Shown here one piece after another: positions 14,444-29,400 of a stretch of DNA of 60,000 nt. The DNA comes from Owenia fusiformis (taxonomy: Eukaryota; Annelida; Polychaeta; Sabellida; Oweniidae), in assembly GCA_903813345.2 (NCBI GenBank), contig CAIIXF020000010.1, positions 26,252,425 to 26,312,424 on the forward strand. Direction: 5' to 3'. Positions within the stretch are counted from its first letter, which is position 1, and every line of letters begins with the position of its first letter. Position numbers and translations under genes: made by a program. The notes below the pieces were generated by a model. It did no database searches and was not told the DNA's origin. It saw only the letters and a program-made list of their open reading frames with translations.

Positions 14444-17400
14444 GTTCGTCATTTAAACCTTATTTACTCTATATATTGGTTTCCAAAGCATACATTATGA
14501 GCCTGTGTTAATGATCTATATTATATCCATAGAATAATACTAAATTTGCGATGAAAGATGCTGTCTGTGTGATGAAATCGCTTATATATTGTGACCCATT
14601 TTTTGTTTCCAAGAATTTCTCAGAGAATTTCATTTCCTGTCTCTTGTACCACAGACTTAGTTCTCCAGCGACATATGGTTGCATAAAAGTTTGCATGTAT
14701 TTAATGATCAAAACTACAACATGGTCTGTGCATTGAACAAACCTAAAATAGATCTAGACCTATGACAGACTGTAAGTTCAAAAGCAGCGAAATATCGACA
14801 TCTCGCAGACGAATTGAAGACAAGAGGCAGGCACGCATCCATCCCTATCGAAGTTGGCTGCAGAGGGTTCCCAGCAACATCAATCAGAACCCTATTGTCC
14901 AAGCTTGGACTACAAGATATTCAAGCATGTTCTAGTCTCCCCTTTGGTATGCCATTCCCATTACATCCCTAATCCAGCATGTAGCAAAGCATCACGGATG
15001 TTTAATGAATGAATGCAATCTAAGTCAGACCATTGAAATATCATTTAAGAAATTATACGTCTTTCAAAGGCTAACTGATCTGTTCATGACGGCTGAAAGT
15101 GAAAACCTGAAATCAGCTGCACTAGCTTTCGACTCGTGAATCTGACTTATAAAGTCAGCTACGAATCCATAGATTTTAAATTTTTTTTAAACAAAATCAA
15201 ACATCAAAAGTACTTTCAATTTGGTATAATGCCCGAATATGTTTAACTACTCCCAAAATTGTTATTTTAGAAACTTGCTCTCACGTCTGTTTTTTCCCTC
15301 AGTTCTTGTAACTTCTCTCGTAAATATTATGTAATAATTTGAACTACTCTCACTGACAATTAAGTGATTGGCAGTTCTCGTACATTTGACCTGTAAATAT
15401 GATATATGCACATGCTTTTCATAACCAATACATATATGTTTCATTATATAGAAGTTCACCGTGCACTGCAACACTGTTCAGTATTGCAGTTTGTCTCATG
15501 TGCTATCAAAGTGGGCGGAGCCACATCTATTTCTTAATCAATTTCTCAGCCGAAGCGTAACATGTGGCATGAATGCAAGATCTCGCATGATCAAAATATA
15601 TCCAGCACCATTTTGAGGTGATATTTCACAAACATTATCCAGCTAAATAGAATAAAGTAGGGATACCTACCTTCATATATTCCAATACAACATCATTTTA
15701 TAGGATAATTTAAACATTACCTTTTCTTTTATCTAATAAATTTCTTTGTATTTGGGAAGGTTGCGTGCAGTAGTTAAGAAGGAAATCTTCTGCAAAAACT
15801 ATGATTTACTTTTTGAAGATTTAAACTTCAATTTCACTTTTGAAGTCTGATTTGTATATAAGAATTAATACCTTTTTATTATATCCCCAAATGTTTCACC
15901 TGTCTTTTATGTAAAATTATGGAAGTTATCAGCTGCTTTTGTACTGATCTACACCCCCTCTCTGGAAGTTTTTTAAGTGATCCCCCATTGGCAAAATCTG
16001 GCTATGGGCCTGCCCTTTTCTAGATAAAACATGAGCATTATAATATATTTTGTCAGTCACAGGCTACTCATCAGTCATATAGCCAATTACCTTTTTGTAC
16101 TGATTACTGTATATTTCCTTAGTATAAGGGTACGGAATAGACTTGCCTTATCTTTGCCTTTAGAAATTTCACTTTAGTGGATGAGCTAAAGCTACAGTGG
16201 AGTGATCACTATTTGAAAAATATTTCACATATTATAAACTGGTTGACGAAAATAATGGTTGCAATAGTTGCAGTTCCCAATCGATGGTTGCAATCACCTG
16301 TAAGTGTTTAGTTCAATGGGTAATGGTTGTAATGGTTTTGCAATGGTTTCTCAAAAAAGATTGCGTAACCATTGCAACTTTATGTAAAAAGGTTTAAAAG
16401 ATTGGGTGAAGTAATGGTTGCGCAATGGTTTTTGGCTCACATAGTGGGCCTAAGGGATCAACCAGGCGTCCGTCCGTTGGTCCGTCTTTCAACATTGGCC
16501 GCACAAATTGATGATTTTGACGTCAAAAAGTAAAATTTTCTGTAAATACTAGACACTTTGTTGAAGCCGAACTTTCAAATAACTTGTAGTAGTTGCTGTA
16601 TATGCAACTTATGTTCTCTGAAGATTTCAAAGCTCTTGAAATTACAGTTTTTGGTGTTTACTCTATAAAATTTGACAAAAAGTAAGACTCATTTTCAGGG
16701 AACTTTCTCATGTATATCATCAATGGCAGGTTTTGTGATTGACAAGTTTCTCAAAGTTTGTCCCTATACTTTTTCATTGCTTGCAATGAATTACATCATT
16801 ACTAGATTTAAGCATTCCCTTAATTTTTACTGTTTTTGAGATATATTATCGTCAAAAATTTTTCAACTTGCTTCAATTTGACCAAATTTTGAGAAAAAAT
16901 CATCTATAAGTTGCCAGGAGTTCAAATCTGACCTTAGTTTTGAGATTTCACCTTCAGTGACCTTCGAAAGGTCAAAAAAGTTGATTTTTCAAATTGATTA
17001 TTTGGATGTAAATTTTGGTCAGCTTAATCACAAAAGACCTTACTAAGCTCTGAATAAGTAAAATTTTCAAGGTGAAAGGTCATCAAACTAGGTCACACAA
17101 CTGTGCTATCTAAGTTTCTCAAAGTTCGAGACTACAAATCCAAAACAATATTTTTGTTTTAAAGTCAGGATATACATTCCAAACTGTGTGAGCACAAGAC
17201 CGTGGGTCCTATTTTTCCTTTGATCTTAAGGTTGAAATGATGGTTACATGATATGCAATGAAACCATTGAATTTCGGAAAAATGGTTGTTTTTTATAAAG
17301 GTCGACTTCTTTTATCGGTTGAGTGTACAAGAAACAAAAATGGTAAATATCATGGAAATACACAAAGTTATGGTCAAACTCTCTGGATATTTCCAAATAA

Positions 17401-20400
17401 ACTTCTACAAATGACTGCACTTTTGAGTAAAAGGGGGCTTCAATCTTTCATTTTCATCCATAGAGCAAAATCATGGTTAATCATGCTTTACCTTTGAATC
17501 CCCTAAACTTGTTGATATATGCAATTTTCAGATAACAATAGGTATATGGATTCAAAAATAATCAATGAACAGGATGTAATAACAAGGAAATTTTACCTCT
17601 TTTTGTGGTTTCTTTCAATATATTATTTCCTGAAAGCCTAATCAAGGTAAAATGTAATCTGTCGAAATTTTGGAAGGCCTTGTTGTATCTATGATGTAAA
17701 GATCAAATTTGATTACTTTCAAATGGTTTACCTTAAGAATCATTCAGTCTACATGGTGACTGCATATTACATTATTTTGTTTTTTAAGAAGCATGTGTTC
17801 TCATTTCCTAAAAACACATACATGTATGTTGATAGGAAAGGGAAGTTTATTTTACATGAGTTATCTACACAATCTTCCTTCATTCACATTCTAGCATTTT
17901 AGTCTTATTAATTTTTTGACTGAATTAGAAGAGATTGTTATGTTCAGATCCCTCTTCTCCATTCCTTTGTTCACCACCTTACTTTGACAATGAGACCTAT
18001 TATGGCATGACACATTATTTCAAAATAAGAAAGCCCTTTTTAGCTATACAGTATTAAGTAGTAGGTTAGACTAAATCCTTAGCTTAACAAGATACCTGCT
18101 ATATATATTTCCAATGTAAAATAGTCATAGTGGTTAAGGTCAAATGCATTCTCTTTATGCACTACCTAAGAAAATTCATGCTTTCAGTTTTTATTAAAAA
18201 ATATCATAAATGTTGACTATTTATTAAAAACGTAAATTTTACTTTAATTGTTGAGTTTATGACCGGATATTGGAATAAGTTGCAATTTTGAGTAATCCAG
18301 TTTCTAATTTAGAGGTAGTTAAGATTTTTTTTTAAATCAGAAGATCATACTGAAATTTGAAGTTGGTATTGAATCAAAAGTAGGTAGGAGAAATAATGCA
18401 AATTACATGTACCTTTTAAAAATGAGAGCGCATTGTTAGACTTATTCCGTTCCATGACCTCCGACCCTTAAAATATAGACCTTCATTATAAAGAAAGGGT
18501 CATATATCACTATGGTCTTTTTTTGTTGCTTACTGTAGTCAAAACAATTGTTTTAAAGAAATTTCAATTGTGATGTCATAGTGCAATGATTTTAATGAAA
18601 CATATTGGTATCTATGACATCACAATTGCTTAAATATATTCTGGTTGACAACAAAGAGTACAGAATGCAAACACAACAATTCACAGACATTCTCAAAATG
18701 GAGAATCTTGAGCAATCAGAGTTATTATCTGTAAAGAAGCAGATTTTAGAAAATCATAAGATATGATAATGATTTTAAGAATGCGACATAAATTACCACA
18801 TCATAAAAGTGCATTTAGAATAGGTTACAACTGACTTATCACTATGATCTTTTTTTATTAGCTGTTGCCTTAACAATTACTTTTGAATAATGATAAACTA
18901 TGATGTCATAATGCAATGCATTTATTGAAATATATTTGTGTCTATGACATCACAATCTCTATGTGACAACAAGGAATGCAAACACAACAAATTAACAGAA
19001 GGAATCAAAATGGAGAAATTTGAGCAATCAGACTTCATTTCTGTGAATAAGGATACGTTAGAAAATCATAAGGTATGATAATGATAAATTAAGGACTTGA
19101 TAGGTAAAATGCCATATTAGATTGAATTGAACATTTTGCATATAAATAGAAAAAATAGATAGCATTTGTGGGTGTTTGTAGGGCTAGAATTCATGTAAAC
19201 CCATTGCCAGGGTCACTTAATTTCTTGATCTAACAAGTGATTCCTTTTGAATCAACTTAAAGCATCATTGGAATGTAACTCTATGAACTTATTGACATGT
19301 GGATTGCGATTTCACATTAGAATTGTGATCCTTATAAGAGTAAATTAACTTTTAAAGGTTTTTCAATATTATGTCAATGGGGATTTAGCCCAACCTTTCT
19401 AAAAAAACTTGAAAATCTTCAGAATTTGAATCAAAGTAATTAACTGTGCGAGTCAAAGCATTTTTAATAGAAAATTACACATAGATTTCAAATATGCCAT
19501 CAAATAGAAGAAAATGTTAGTCTTTAATGGTTGAAAATGCATATCTAAAATCTCATTAAAATGAGACTTCAACTAGATTTCAAAGCTATATGGAAAAAGG
19601 ACCATTGCACCCAATAATCACTGCTTATGATGAATTAAGAGGTATGAAATAAAAGCCTGGATAGTAAAATAAGATACCTAGTTGTGCAAGTTTGAAACAC
19701 TTGATTTACAATAATTATTCCTGGTTATAAAGGACAATTGAAAGGACAAACTTGTTTTTTTTGCATTGTAACAGAAAACATTTAGATATTGCTTATTTAA
19801 CCACTACCTTGTTCAGAAGAGTGAAACAGTTGCCATATTACCAAATATGTCCAAATACATTTATTATTAAGGGGCTGGGTCAATATTTCAAAATCCATCA
19901 AAAATGTAATTAATTTAGTTAGGTCTTAACTCCCCTCCACCCCCCCTTCTAACAAAAGTCAAAATGTTGATTTTGCGTGTGGTGTAAACAAGTTAAATGT
20001 TCATATGCATACAGTACAACCCCTGAGCATATACAGGGTGGTACAAAAAAAGTGAACCCCTGCAACGGGCTATATTTCCCTTATTACTTGCAGGAATTCT
20101 TTCATATTTTCACATGTTGTAGAGGAAGGTCTAAAATTAATGTTGGTACCATAGATTTTTCTTAGTCTTGACATTTGCAGGAATTATAAGACATAACCAA
20201 ATATGACTGAAAATGTGATTTTCAATATCTGCGATTTTCCTAAACCCTTCAACACCATTCCCCTGACATTTTTTAAGCTGCAGTCTTAAAGAACTAATAT
20301 TTTCTGACTTTGTTCAATTTTGAATCCCGCACATTATGGCTTAAAACTAGCATCCTACCTTTGTTAGTTGCAAAGTTATTGTGATCCAAAGAAATGTTCT

Positions 20401-23400
20401 AAGCTTCCATATATGAAAACATTTTCCAGTGAAATCGCGAATATACCCCTATATGATCTGGAAGTGTCAATATCTTCATAAATCATGGACCAATTCTAAT
20501 GAAATATGGCTCAAGACATTGAATATTGGATTTTCTTTTGATTTTTTAAAGAAATTTGATGAAAGGCTTTTCAGATTCCTGGTCACAGGGTGCAACTTCC
20601 TTCCACAAGAGGCCCCCTCTAACTGTGTTTTTTTTTTTTTTTTTTTGTTATTAAAAATATTTATTCTCTAAAATTGTATCTCTAACTGAAAGCTGTTTAA
20701 GATCATCCAATGTGTTTCAACAATTTACATGAATCACATTGGTAAACTTTTGCACAATATCTAGTTTTCAGGCATGTTTGTTAAACTCTTGTAATTTCTT
20801 CAAAATTTAAGACTGAGAATAAATTATGGCATCAACCAAAATTTTAGACCTTTCTCTACAACATGTGATAATATGAGTCTATTCATGCAAGTATTAAGGA
20901 AACTATAGCCTGTTGCAGGGGTTTATGGTGTTTAAACTGCTTCTTTATTCGGTACATTAAATATTCCACAAATACCAAATAAAACAAACAATTTACCAAA
21001 CCTTTACCCAATCTATCGAATGTTTTTTCTATTTCATCGAATGTAATAATCTATACAAATTATATTCGCTAAAGAGTTTCACTTGTTCTTTGTGTTGGCA
21101 TTCACATTTGATATTTACACATGTATTTGTGTGATGCAGCGAATCAATTTGTTTTCTCAACGCACGTATAATTCAATTAATTATTTGTACATTCGGTGTT
21201 TAAATTATTTATATTCGGTAAATACCGATAAATTTCGTTATTGTTCGATACTTTACGAGACTTTCAGTCATGTGATATATTTGAACGATGTTAATAGCCG
21301 CGTGGCCATTTTGCAAATCTCGAGGTTACGTGACAAAATATCGAACAACAACGAAAGTTATCGAATATTACTTTATTGCATTCGGTAAATAGCAAATTAG
21401 GTTTCGGTAAAATGCATTAACTATGTCATAGAAAAATAAACCATTTGGTAAATAAAGGCAAACTTATTTTGGTAGGGTTCAAATAGAAATTCAGTATTGT
21501 GCATATAATGTGTTACTCTTAAGGAATACCATAACAATTTACTCAAAAAACATATCATTTAGCGAATGAAATATGTAATTTAATGCATAGTATTAAGTGA
21601 TTGGCTATTTTGAAAACTTCATTTGCTGTAACAAACATATAAACGTTTTTACAGAATGGAAAAATGATTTAGCGAATATAAATATTTCATATATCGAATA
21701 TATTTGAATTTAATGAATAAAGAAGCAAATATAATGCCATAGGGGTTCACTTTTTTTTGGACCACCCTGTACAATATCTGCTACTGCTATAAACAACATG
21801 TTTCAAATTCTCTTTATACATATCTGTTGATCATATCTGTGGATCATACCATGCCTGTCAAACCAGAATTTACAGAAGACAAACTCCGGGAAACTAAAAA
21901 TCAACTAAAAATTAATGCCTGTCACCTAATTAAATAGCCTTTTACCATCTCCCCTCACAAAATTAATTATATTTTTTGACAGAAAATATTAACCTCGCTC
22001 CTAAACAAAATTGATGACTTTATATTTAAATTACTATTTCAGTTGTACTTTCAAGGCTATTTAGGTGCACTTTGTTATTTCAGTTCTTCTTTCCCAATTT
22101 TTCTGGGTTCTATTATTTTACCAGGCTATGGGATAAAAGTCTGGAAAACCCAGATAAAGTTCTGGGCAATGAGAAGTATGCAAATGCCTGTCTTTGTATT
22201 AGATAGGTTAGGACTTATGGATGACGGAAAAAATTGGTAATAAACTTCATTAACCAATGTGTTTGTTTCATGTATTTACAGCGTGTGAAGCTGTTCACGG
22301 ATGAGGTGAACCTACACAGACATCGCCTCCAGCAGGGGGCAATAGCATGGAAATATGCTGTGAAGTTTCTCATGGCAAGGAAGTTTGATGTAAAACGTGC
22401 TATTGAGTTATACCTTGCACATCAGGTACATTATTCTTTATTAATATTTCTTTTAATCGTGAATCGGAATGTAAATTATTTGACATACCAGCAATTTTCC
22501 CATAACAAAGAAATTGACCCATGTCCCATGTAAAAATTAAAAAGTCACTCAGAAGACTTTTTGTACACCTTATAGGCAATCTTTGTTAAGCTTTAACAAT
22601 AGAATGACAGGAAATATAATTGTTAATGCTAATTAATTGTGTTTGTTTCCTTGTTTTTATATACTTCAGTTTTAATTGCATGATGATTCTTTAATCTTTA
22701 TTTCATTCAGTGCATACAGAAAAATATCATTCGAAGGGTAAACATGCCTACTGAGTTTAAAAAGATGTTTTCAAGCAACTATCTCAGGTCAGATTCAACA
22801 TGTAAGTGGTGATTATTTACATGGGACTTGCACCAATTGTTTAAATGGCATCGTCTTTGTTTTAGGATATAAGGAATATCGAGGGAGTTGACCTCATTGA
22901 TGACAATGACGCAGCCTTCCAACAGGAACTTGCCTCTCAGAAACTCACAATACTGGTATGGATTTTAGATTTTTTAAATTTTTTATTATTAAGTTATTCA
23001 TTTGTACAAAGAATACAATACAACAATACAACATAGAGGTCGCAACGGTACTGAAAACCAGTACCGGTAACCGTCACGCTAATAACCGTACCGTTACCGA
23101 AATACTGGTAAAACTATGTAAGATAAAATGCCAATGAGCTGTCACCCCCACTTTGTTCCTAACTCTCCCCATAGCTTCTCAAGTCGATATGCATACATGG
23201 TGCAAGACCGATTTGAACCCATACTGATGAACTTCACGAAATAGTATGTAACTATCTTACGAATCAAGATGTATTTTTAGTTTTAAATTGAATGTATTAC
23301 ACATTTCTAACCATTTCTCAACTGTATCAATAATGAGTTATTCCGTCTCCACTTTATAGCAACCTTCCTACATCCGACTTACAAAAAGATGGTAAGGGCT

Positions 23401-26400
23401 CTTATGGCCAAAGTATGTTAATATATATTTTGTTTATATTTAAATTTAAAAATGAAAACTTAAGAAAGGCACGGGAGTTCAGATTCTTTTATTTATTTGT
23501 TTGCTAAAACACTTTAGCAGAGAGCTTGTACTTTATTTTGTTCACAATTAAAAGCTCAGATACTATCACAAAATATTAAAGTTACAAATAAAATACGAAA
23601 TGTAGGTTATATTAATTCAACTTATTGTCAATGCCTAGTTGTTCGTAAATGACTATCACAAACATAATTCAGTTTCTGGATCTGACGTTGACACTACAAC
23701 TACACCAGAACTGCCAAACATAACTACAACCAACTACACTGTATAATCTGAGCCTGAGTATGAAGCTACTACACCCGAACTACCAAACATGGACATCACA
23801 CCTGAACTGCCAAACATGGAAATCACAGCTGAACTGCCAAACACGGAACATCTAAATTTCTATGTAAATGTACGCATCGTGAAAGTGGAAATTAAACGAA
23901 ATAATTAGAAAAACGACGTGTCTTTTATTTCCCCGGGGATTATCGTCGGTTAACCGGTTAATAATTTCAATACCGGTAAATGCTCAATTCCGTACCGAAA
24001 CCGTATAACTGGAATTACCGTCAGCCTCTAATACAACAGTGGCTGTGCTTTTAGCATTATTAGCCACATTCTACAATGACAATATACAATGTATTCAATC
24101 AATACTATTGATTAAAATAAATGAGATACAATAAGATAAAAGTTGTTTTGTAGAGGATTTCAGACATTTACACATCGCTCGAAGAAAATGGCACTGCACT
24201 TTAAAACAATCAGATTCTCAGCTCTACTTAATATTTTATCACCATTGAGGATCAGATTTTATATTCACATGTATTAATCTAGTATTTGTCCATGATAGTC
24301 TTGGAGTTCAAAGACCTTTGAAAAAATCTAGTACTGGATCCTGGATATATGACCTGTCACATGCTTTGATAATATGATACAATATCTCTAATAGACATGT
24401 ACTTTATCTCAATCTGAAAATGTCACTATGTTCTCAGTTTTCTTAGAAATCAATAAGTAGATCAGTCAGCTTGAAATTAATAAAACTACTAACAGCTACA
24501 GAATACCTTACAATGTCTTTCACTTATTGCACAGGGTGGCCCCAAAAAGGAAAATCATTTCTTTAAGTCTCATTCATAGATGCAATACAAGTACACATCT
24601 TAGGATTTACAAGAGATTTCATTGATGATTCAAAGAAGATATCAAGATGATTTGCTGAGAGCCATGTTGAATTCTGACATCCATTTGAATGCTTTTCTTC
24701 AATTTTTCTTGTTATCTTGATTCCTATCAAACCTGGTCATTACATTTTGGAAAGGTATAATAAGTTAATAACTGTTGCTTGCTTCTTGATTTATGAATTA
24801 CAGACAAATTGTAAAACCCATGCCCTTTTCACCAGTTAATATGTTATCAAGTTCACTAAAATCATCACAAATACAGCACTTATTATCTGTCAGATATTCA
24901 AAAAGAAAATAAGTCAGATGTGTGCCCTGGCATCATGATTGTCATAGACAAGTCAGATATATGTTTGCCCTGGCATCATGATTGCCATAGACAAATCAGA
25001 AATATGTTTGCCCTGGCATCATCATTGTCATAGACAAGTCAGATATATGTTTGCCATGGCATCATGATTGTCATAGACAAGTCAGATATATGTTTGCCCT
25101 GGTATCATGATTGTCATAGACAAGTCAGATATATGTTTGCCCTGGCATCATGATTGTCATAGACAAGTCAGATATATGTTTGCCCTGGCATCATGATTGT
25201 CATAGACAAGTCAGATATATGTTTGCCCTGGCATCATGATTGTTATATACAAGTCAGAAATATGTATGCCCTGGCATCATGATTGTCATATACAAGTCAG
25301 AAATATGTTTGCCCTGGCATCATGATTGTCATAGACAAGTCAGAAATATGTATGCCCTGGCATCATGATTGTCATAGACAAGTCAGAAATATGTTTGCCC
25401 TGGCATCATATTTGTCATAGACAAGTGAGATATATGTTTGCCCTGGCATCATGATTGTCATCTACAAGTCAGATATATGTATGCCCTGGCATCATGATTG
25501 TCATAGACAAGTCAGAAATATGTTTGCCCTGGTATCATGATTGTCATAGACAAGTCAGATATATGTTTGCCCTGGCATCATGATTGTCATAGACAAGTCA
25601 GATATATGTTTGCCCTGGCATCATGATTGTCATAGACAAGTCTGAAATATGTATGCCCTGTCATCATGATTGTCATTGACAATTCAGAAATATGTTTGCC
25701 CTGGCATTATGATTGCCATAGACAAATCAGAAATATGTTTGCCCTGGCATCATGATTGTCATAGACAAGTCAGATTTATGTATGCCCTGGCATCGTGATT
25801 GTCATTGACAATTCAGAAATATGTATGCCCTGGCATCATGATTGTCATAGACAAGTCAGAAATATGTATGCCCTGGCGTCATGATAATCATGACAATGTC
25901 ATAGACAAGTCAGATATATGTTTGCCCTGGCATCATGATTGTCATAGACAAGTGAGATATATGTTTGCCCTGGCATCATGATTGTCATAGACAAGTCAGA
26001 TATATGTATGCCCTGGCGTCATGATAATCATGACAATGTCATAGACAAGTCAGATATATGTTTGCCCTGGCATCATGATTGTCATAGACAAGTCAGATAT
26101 ATGTTTGCCCTGGCATCATGATTGTCATAGACAAGTGAGATATATGTTTGCCCTGGCATCATGATTGTCATCTACAAGTCAGATATATGTATGCCCTGGC
26201 GTCATGATAATCATGACAATGTCATAGACAAGTCAGATATATGTTTGCCCTGGCATCATGATTGTCATAGACAAGTCAGATATATGTTTGCCCTGGCATC
26301 ATGATTGTCATAGACAAGTCAGAAATATGTATGCCCTGGCATCATGATTGTTATAGACAAGTCAGATATATGTTTGCCCTGGCATCATGATTGTCATTGA

Positions 26401-29400
26401 CAATTCAGAAATATGTTTGCCCTGGTATCATGATTGCCATAGACAAATCAGAAATATGTTTGCCCTGGCATCATGATTGTCATCTACAAGTCAGATATAT
26501 GTATTCCCCGTCATCATGATTGTCATAGACAAGTCAGATATATGTTTGCCCTGGCAACATGATTGTCATAGACAAATCAATTCTTAATTAATGAAGCGAA
26601 TTAGTGAACTGAAATGTAAATATCCAAATATCTCAAATATCTTCCAAATTATTGATGAAGGATAATAAAAGTTTAAAATTACATAATCATTAATCATCTA
26701 TCTCCATAGCAACACCTTCCAAGAAATTCCCGACAAGCTAGAGTTGATTAATGTATTTAAAATAATCACAGTTAGTCTTTTTCTATTGAGGTTTCTGATT
26801 ACATTATTTCCAGGAATATAATCATAATTTTCTTGACATTTCAGCCGAGTCGTGATAGTAGGGGAGCATGCATTGCCTTACTGACTGCCCGCCTACACAA
26901 TCCCGCTCAGACAAAGCACCAGCTGGTCATGAAGAGCCTTATTCTGCAGTTAGACACTGCACTAGAAAGGTAGAGATTATGTTAATTTACAGTTATTGCT
27001 TAAACCATGAATTTGGGATCATAATTCATTTAAGAATTGGAGGAAACTTGAACAAATACTTTACTTTCTCTATGTGTTCTCTTTATTTTAGCCAAGGGAT
27101 ATAGACCTGTTTCAAAGAAGCAGGATTTCTAAAGGAATTTCCTTTGCAATTTACAGAGCCCCAATGGACAAGTTATAATTTTAAGTTAACCTGTGTTTGT
27201 AGTCATTTTAAACCAGTTATAATTTGTTTCCCTAAACATTTTTGATTCTGTGTATTGTGTATTGTGTGGCATTTAGAATGTTGTTGACAGGGATTTTAAT
27301 TGCTCTTTCTTACTTAAACTTGAGTCATCAAGTGTCATATAACCATTTAACACAACTTTTTTGAGCTGGCTCAGAATCATTCTCAGATTTTGCCCCACTA
27401 AGGGGCGGGGTCAAAATATCGATGTTCATATGGAAACAAAAGTACTTTCGCGAGGGGGGAGGGGGTTTTTGGGCACTTTCGTTGACCAAAAAAACATCGA
27501 TAATTCGGATCTGATATACAAAAAATAATTGGACTTACCCACTTTTTCTGGCGCTATGTTCTGATAAAAAGGCTTGTTTTCAATAGTTCGTGAGCTTTTT
27601 TGTGTGATAGGTCCAAAATATCGGTAGATAAAGACGATAATTCGATCATTTTTCAAATAAATTCCGTACTTTTCCCTCCTCCTTTTGAAGAGTTCAATGC
27701 ATGCGAACGTGTGTTAATTCACCGTAATAATAACCCGGCAAATAGGATACGATTATTAATGAATGTTTTTTTTGAAGTGACCTAAGCTTTCGTCTAGAGG
27801 GGGGGTGGGGGGGTTGTTGTCCAAACGAAATTACTTTCGTCTCCATATGAACATTGATATTTTGACCCCGCCCCTAAATATACTTTTACTATATATTTTT
27901 GTATAATATTCACTTGACAGAAGTTTAGCTTGTAGAAAACTAATTTCTCATATCATTTATTGTTGTTAATACAATTATGGCAATGTGGTTTTGATTCACA
28001 TGTATAACGTTTACTTTCAGCTACACCACACAGCGCAATGGGATGGTTTTCATATATGACATGACGGAGTCTAAATACAGTGACTTTGACTATGATCTGT
28101 TTGTATAACATTTACTTTCAGCTACACCACACAGCGCAATGGGATGGTTTTCATATATGACATGACGGAGTCTAAATACAGTGACTTTGACTATGATCTG
28201 TTTGTATTACGTTTACTTTCAGCTACACCACAATGGGATGGTTTTCATATATGACATGACGGAGTCTAAATACAGTAAATTTGACTATGATCTAATAACA
28301 TTTACTTTCAGCTACACCACACAGCGCAGTGGGATGGCTTTCATATATGACATGACTAAGTCTAAATACAGTAACTTTGACTATGATCTGTTTGTATAAC
28401 ATTTACTTTCAGCTACACTACACAGCGCAATGGGATGGTTTTCATATATGACATGACTGAGTCTAAATACAGTAACTTTGACAATGATCTGTTTGTATAA
28501 CATTTACTTTCAGCTACACCACACAGCGCAATGGGATGGTTTTCATATATGACATGACGGAGTCTAAATACAGTGACTTTGACTATGATCTGTTTGTATT
28601 ACGTTTACTTTCAGCTACACCACAATGGGATGGTTTTCATATATGACATGACGGAGTCTAAATACAGTAAATTTAAATATGATCTAATAACATTTACTTT
28701 CAGCTACACCACACAGCGCAGTGGGATGGCTTTCATATATGACATGACTAAGTCTAAATACAGTAACTTTGACTATGATCTGTTTGTATAACATTTACTT
28801 TCAGCTACACTACACAGCGCAATGGGATGGTTTTCATATATGACATGACTGAGTCTAAATACAGTAACTTTGACAATGATCTGTTTGTATAACATTTACT
28901 TTCAGCTACACCACACAGCGCAATGGGATGGTTTTCATATATGACATGACAGAGTCTAAATACAGTAACTTTGACTATGATCTGTTTGTATAACATTTAC
29001 TTTCAGCTACACACAGCGCAATGGGATGGTTTTCATATATGACATGACAGAGTCTAAATACAGTAACTTTGACTATGATTTGTATGTATTACATTTACTT
29101 TCAGCTACACCACACAGCGCAATGGGATGGTTTTCATATATGACATGACGGAGTCTAAATACAGTAACTTTGACTATGATCTGTTTGTATAACATTTACT
29201 TTCAGCTACACCACACAGCGAAATGGGATGGTTTTCATATATGACATGACTGAGTCTAAATACAGTAACTTTGACTATGATCTGTTTGTATAACATTTAC
29301 TTTCAGCTACACCACACAGCGCAATGGGATGGTTTTCATATATGACATGACTGAGTCTAAATACAGTAACTTTGACTATGATCTGTTTGTATAACATTTA

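Noticed and set aside
25799-25981. Open frame in the 43-bp minisatellite
   Set aside because: Period-driven; 43 is not a multiple of three and the frame closes within a few units.
24911-26578. CRISPR-like array
   Set aside because: The 43-bp units are contiguous with no unique spacers, and the DNA is clearly eukaryotic.
28181-28996. Open frames with repeated FIYDM peptides within the exon array
   Set aside because: These are PTPN9 exon 5 units read through non-exonic joins; only the copy at 30266 has a donor.
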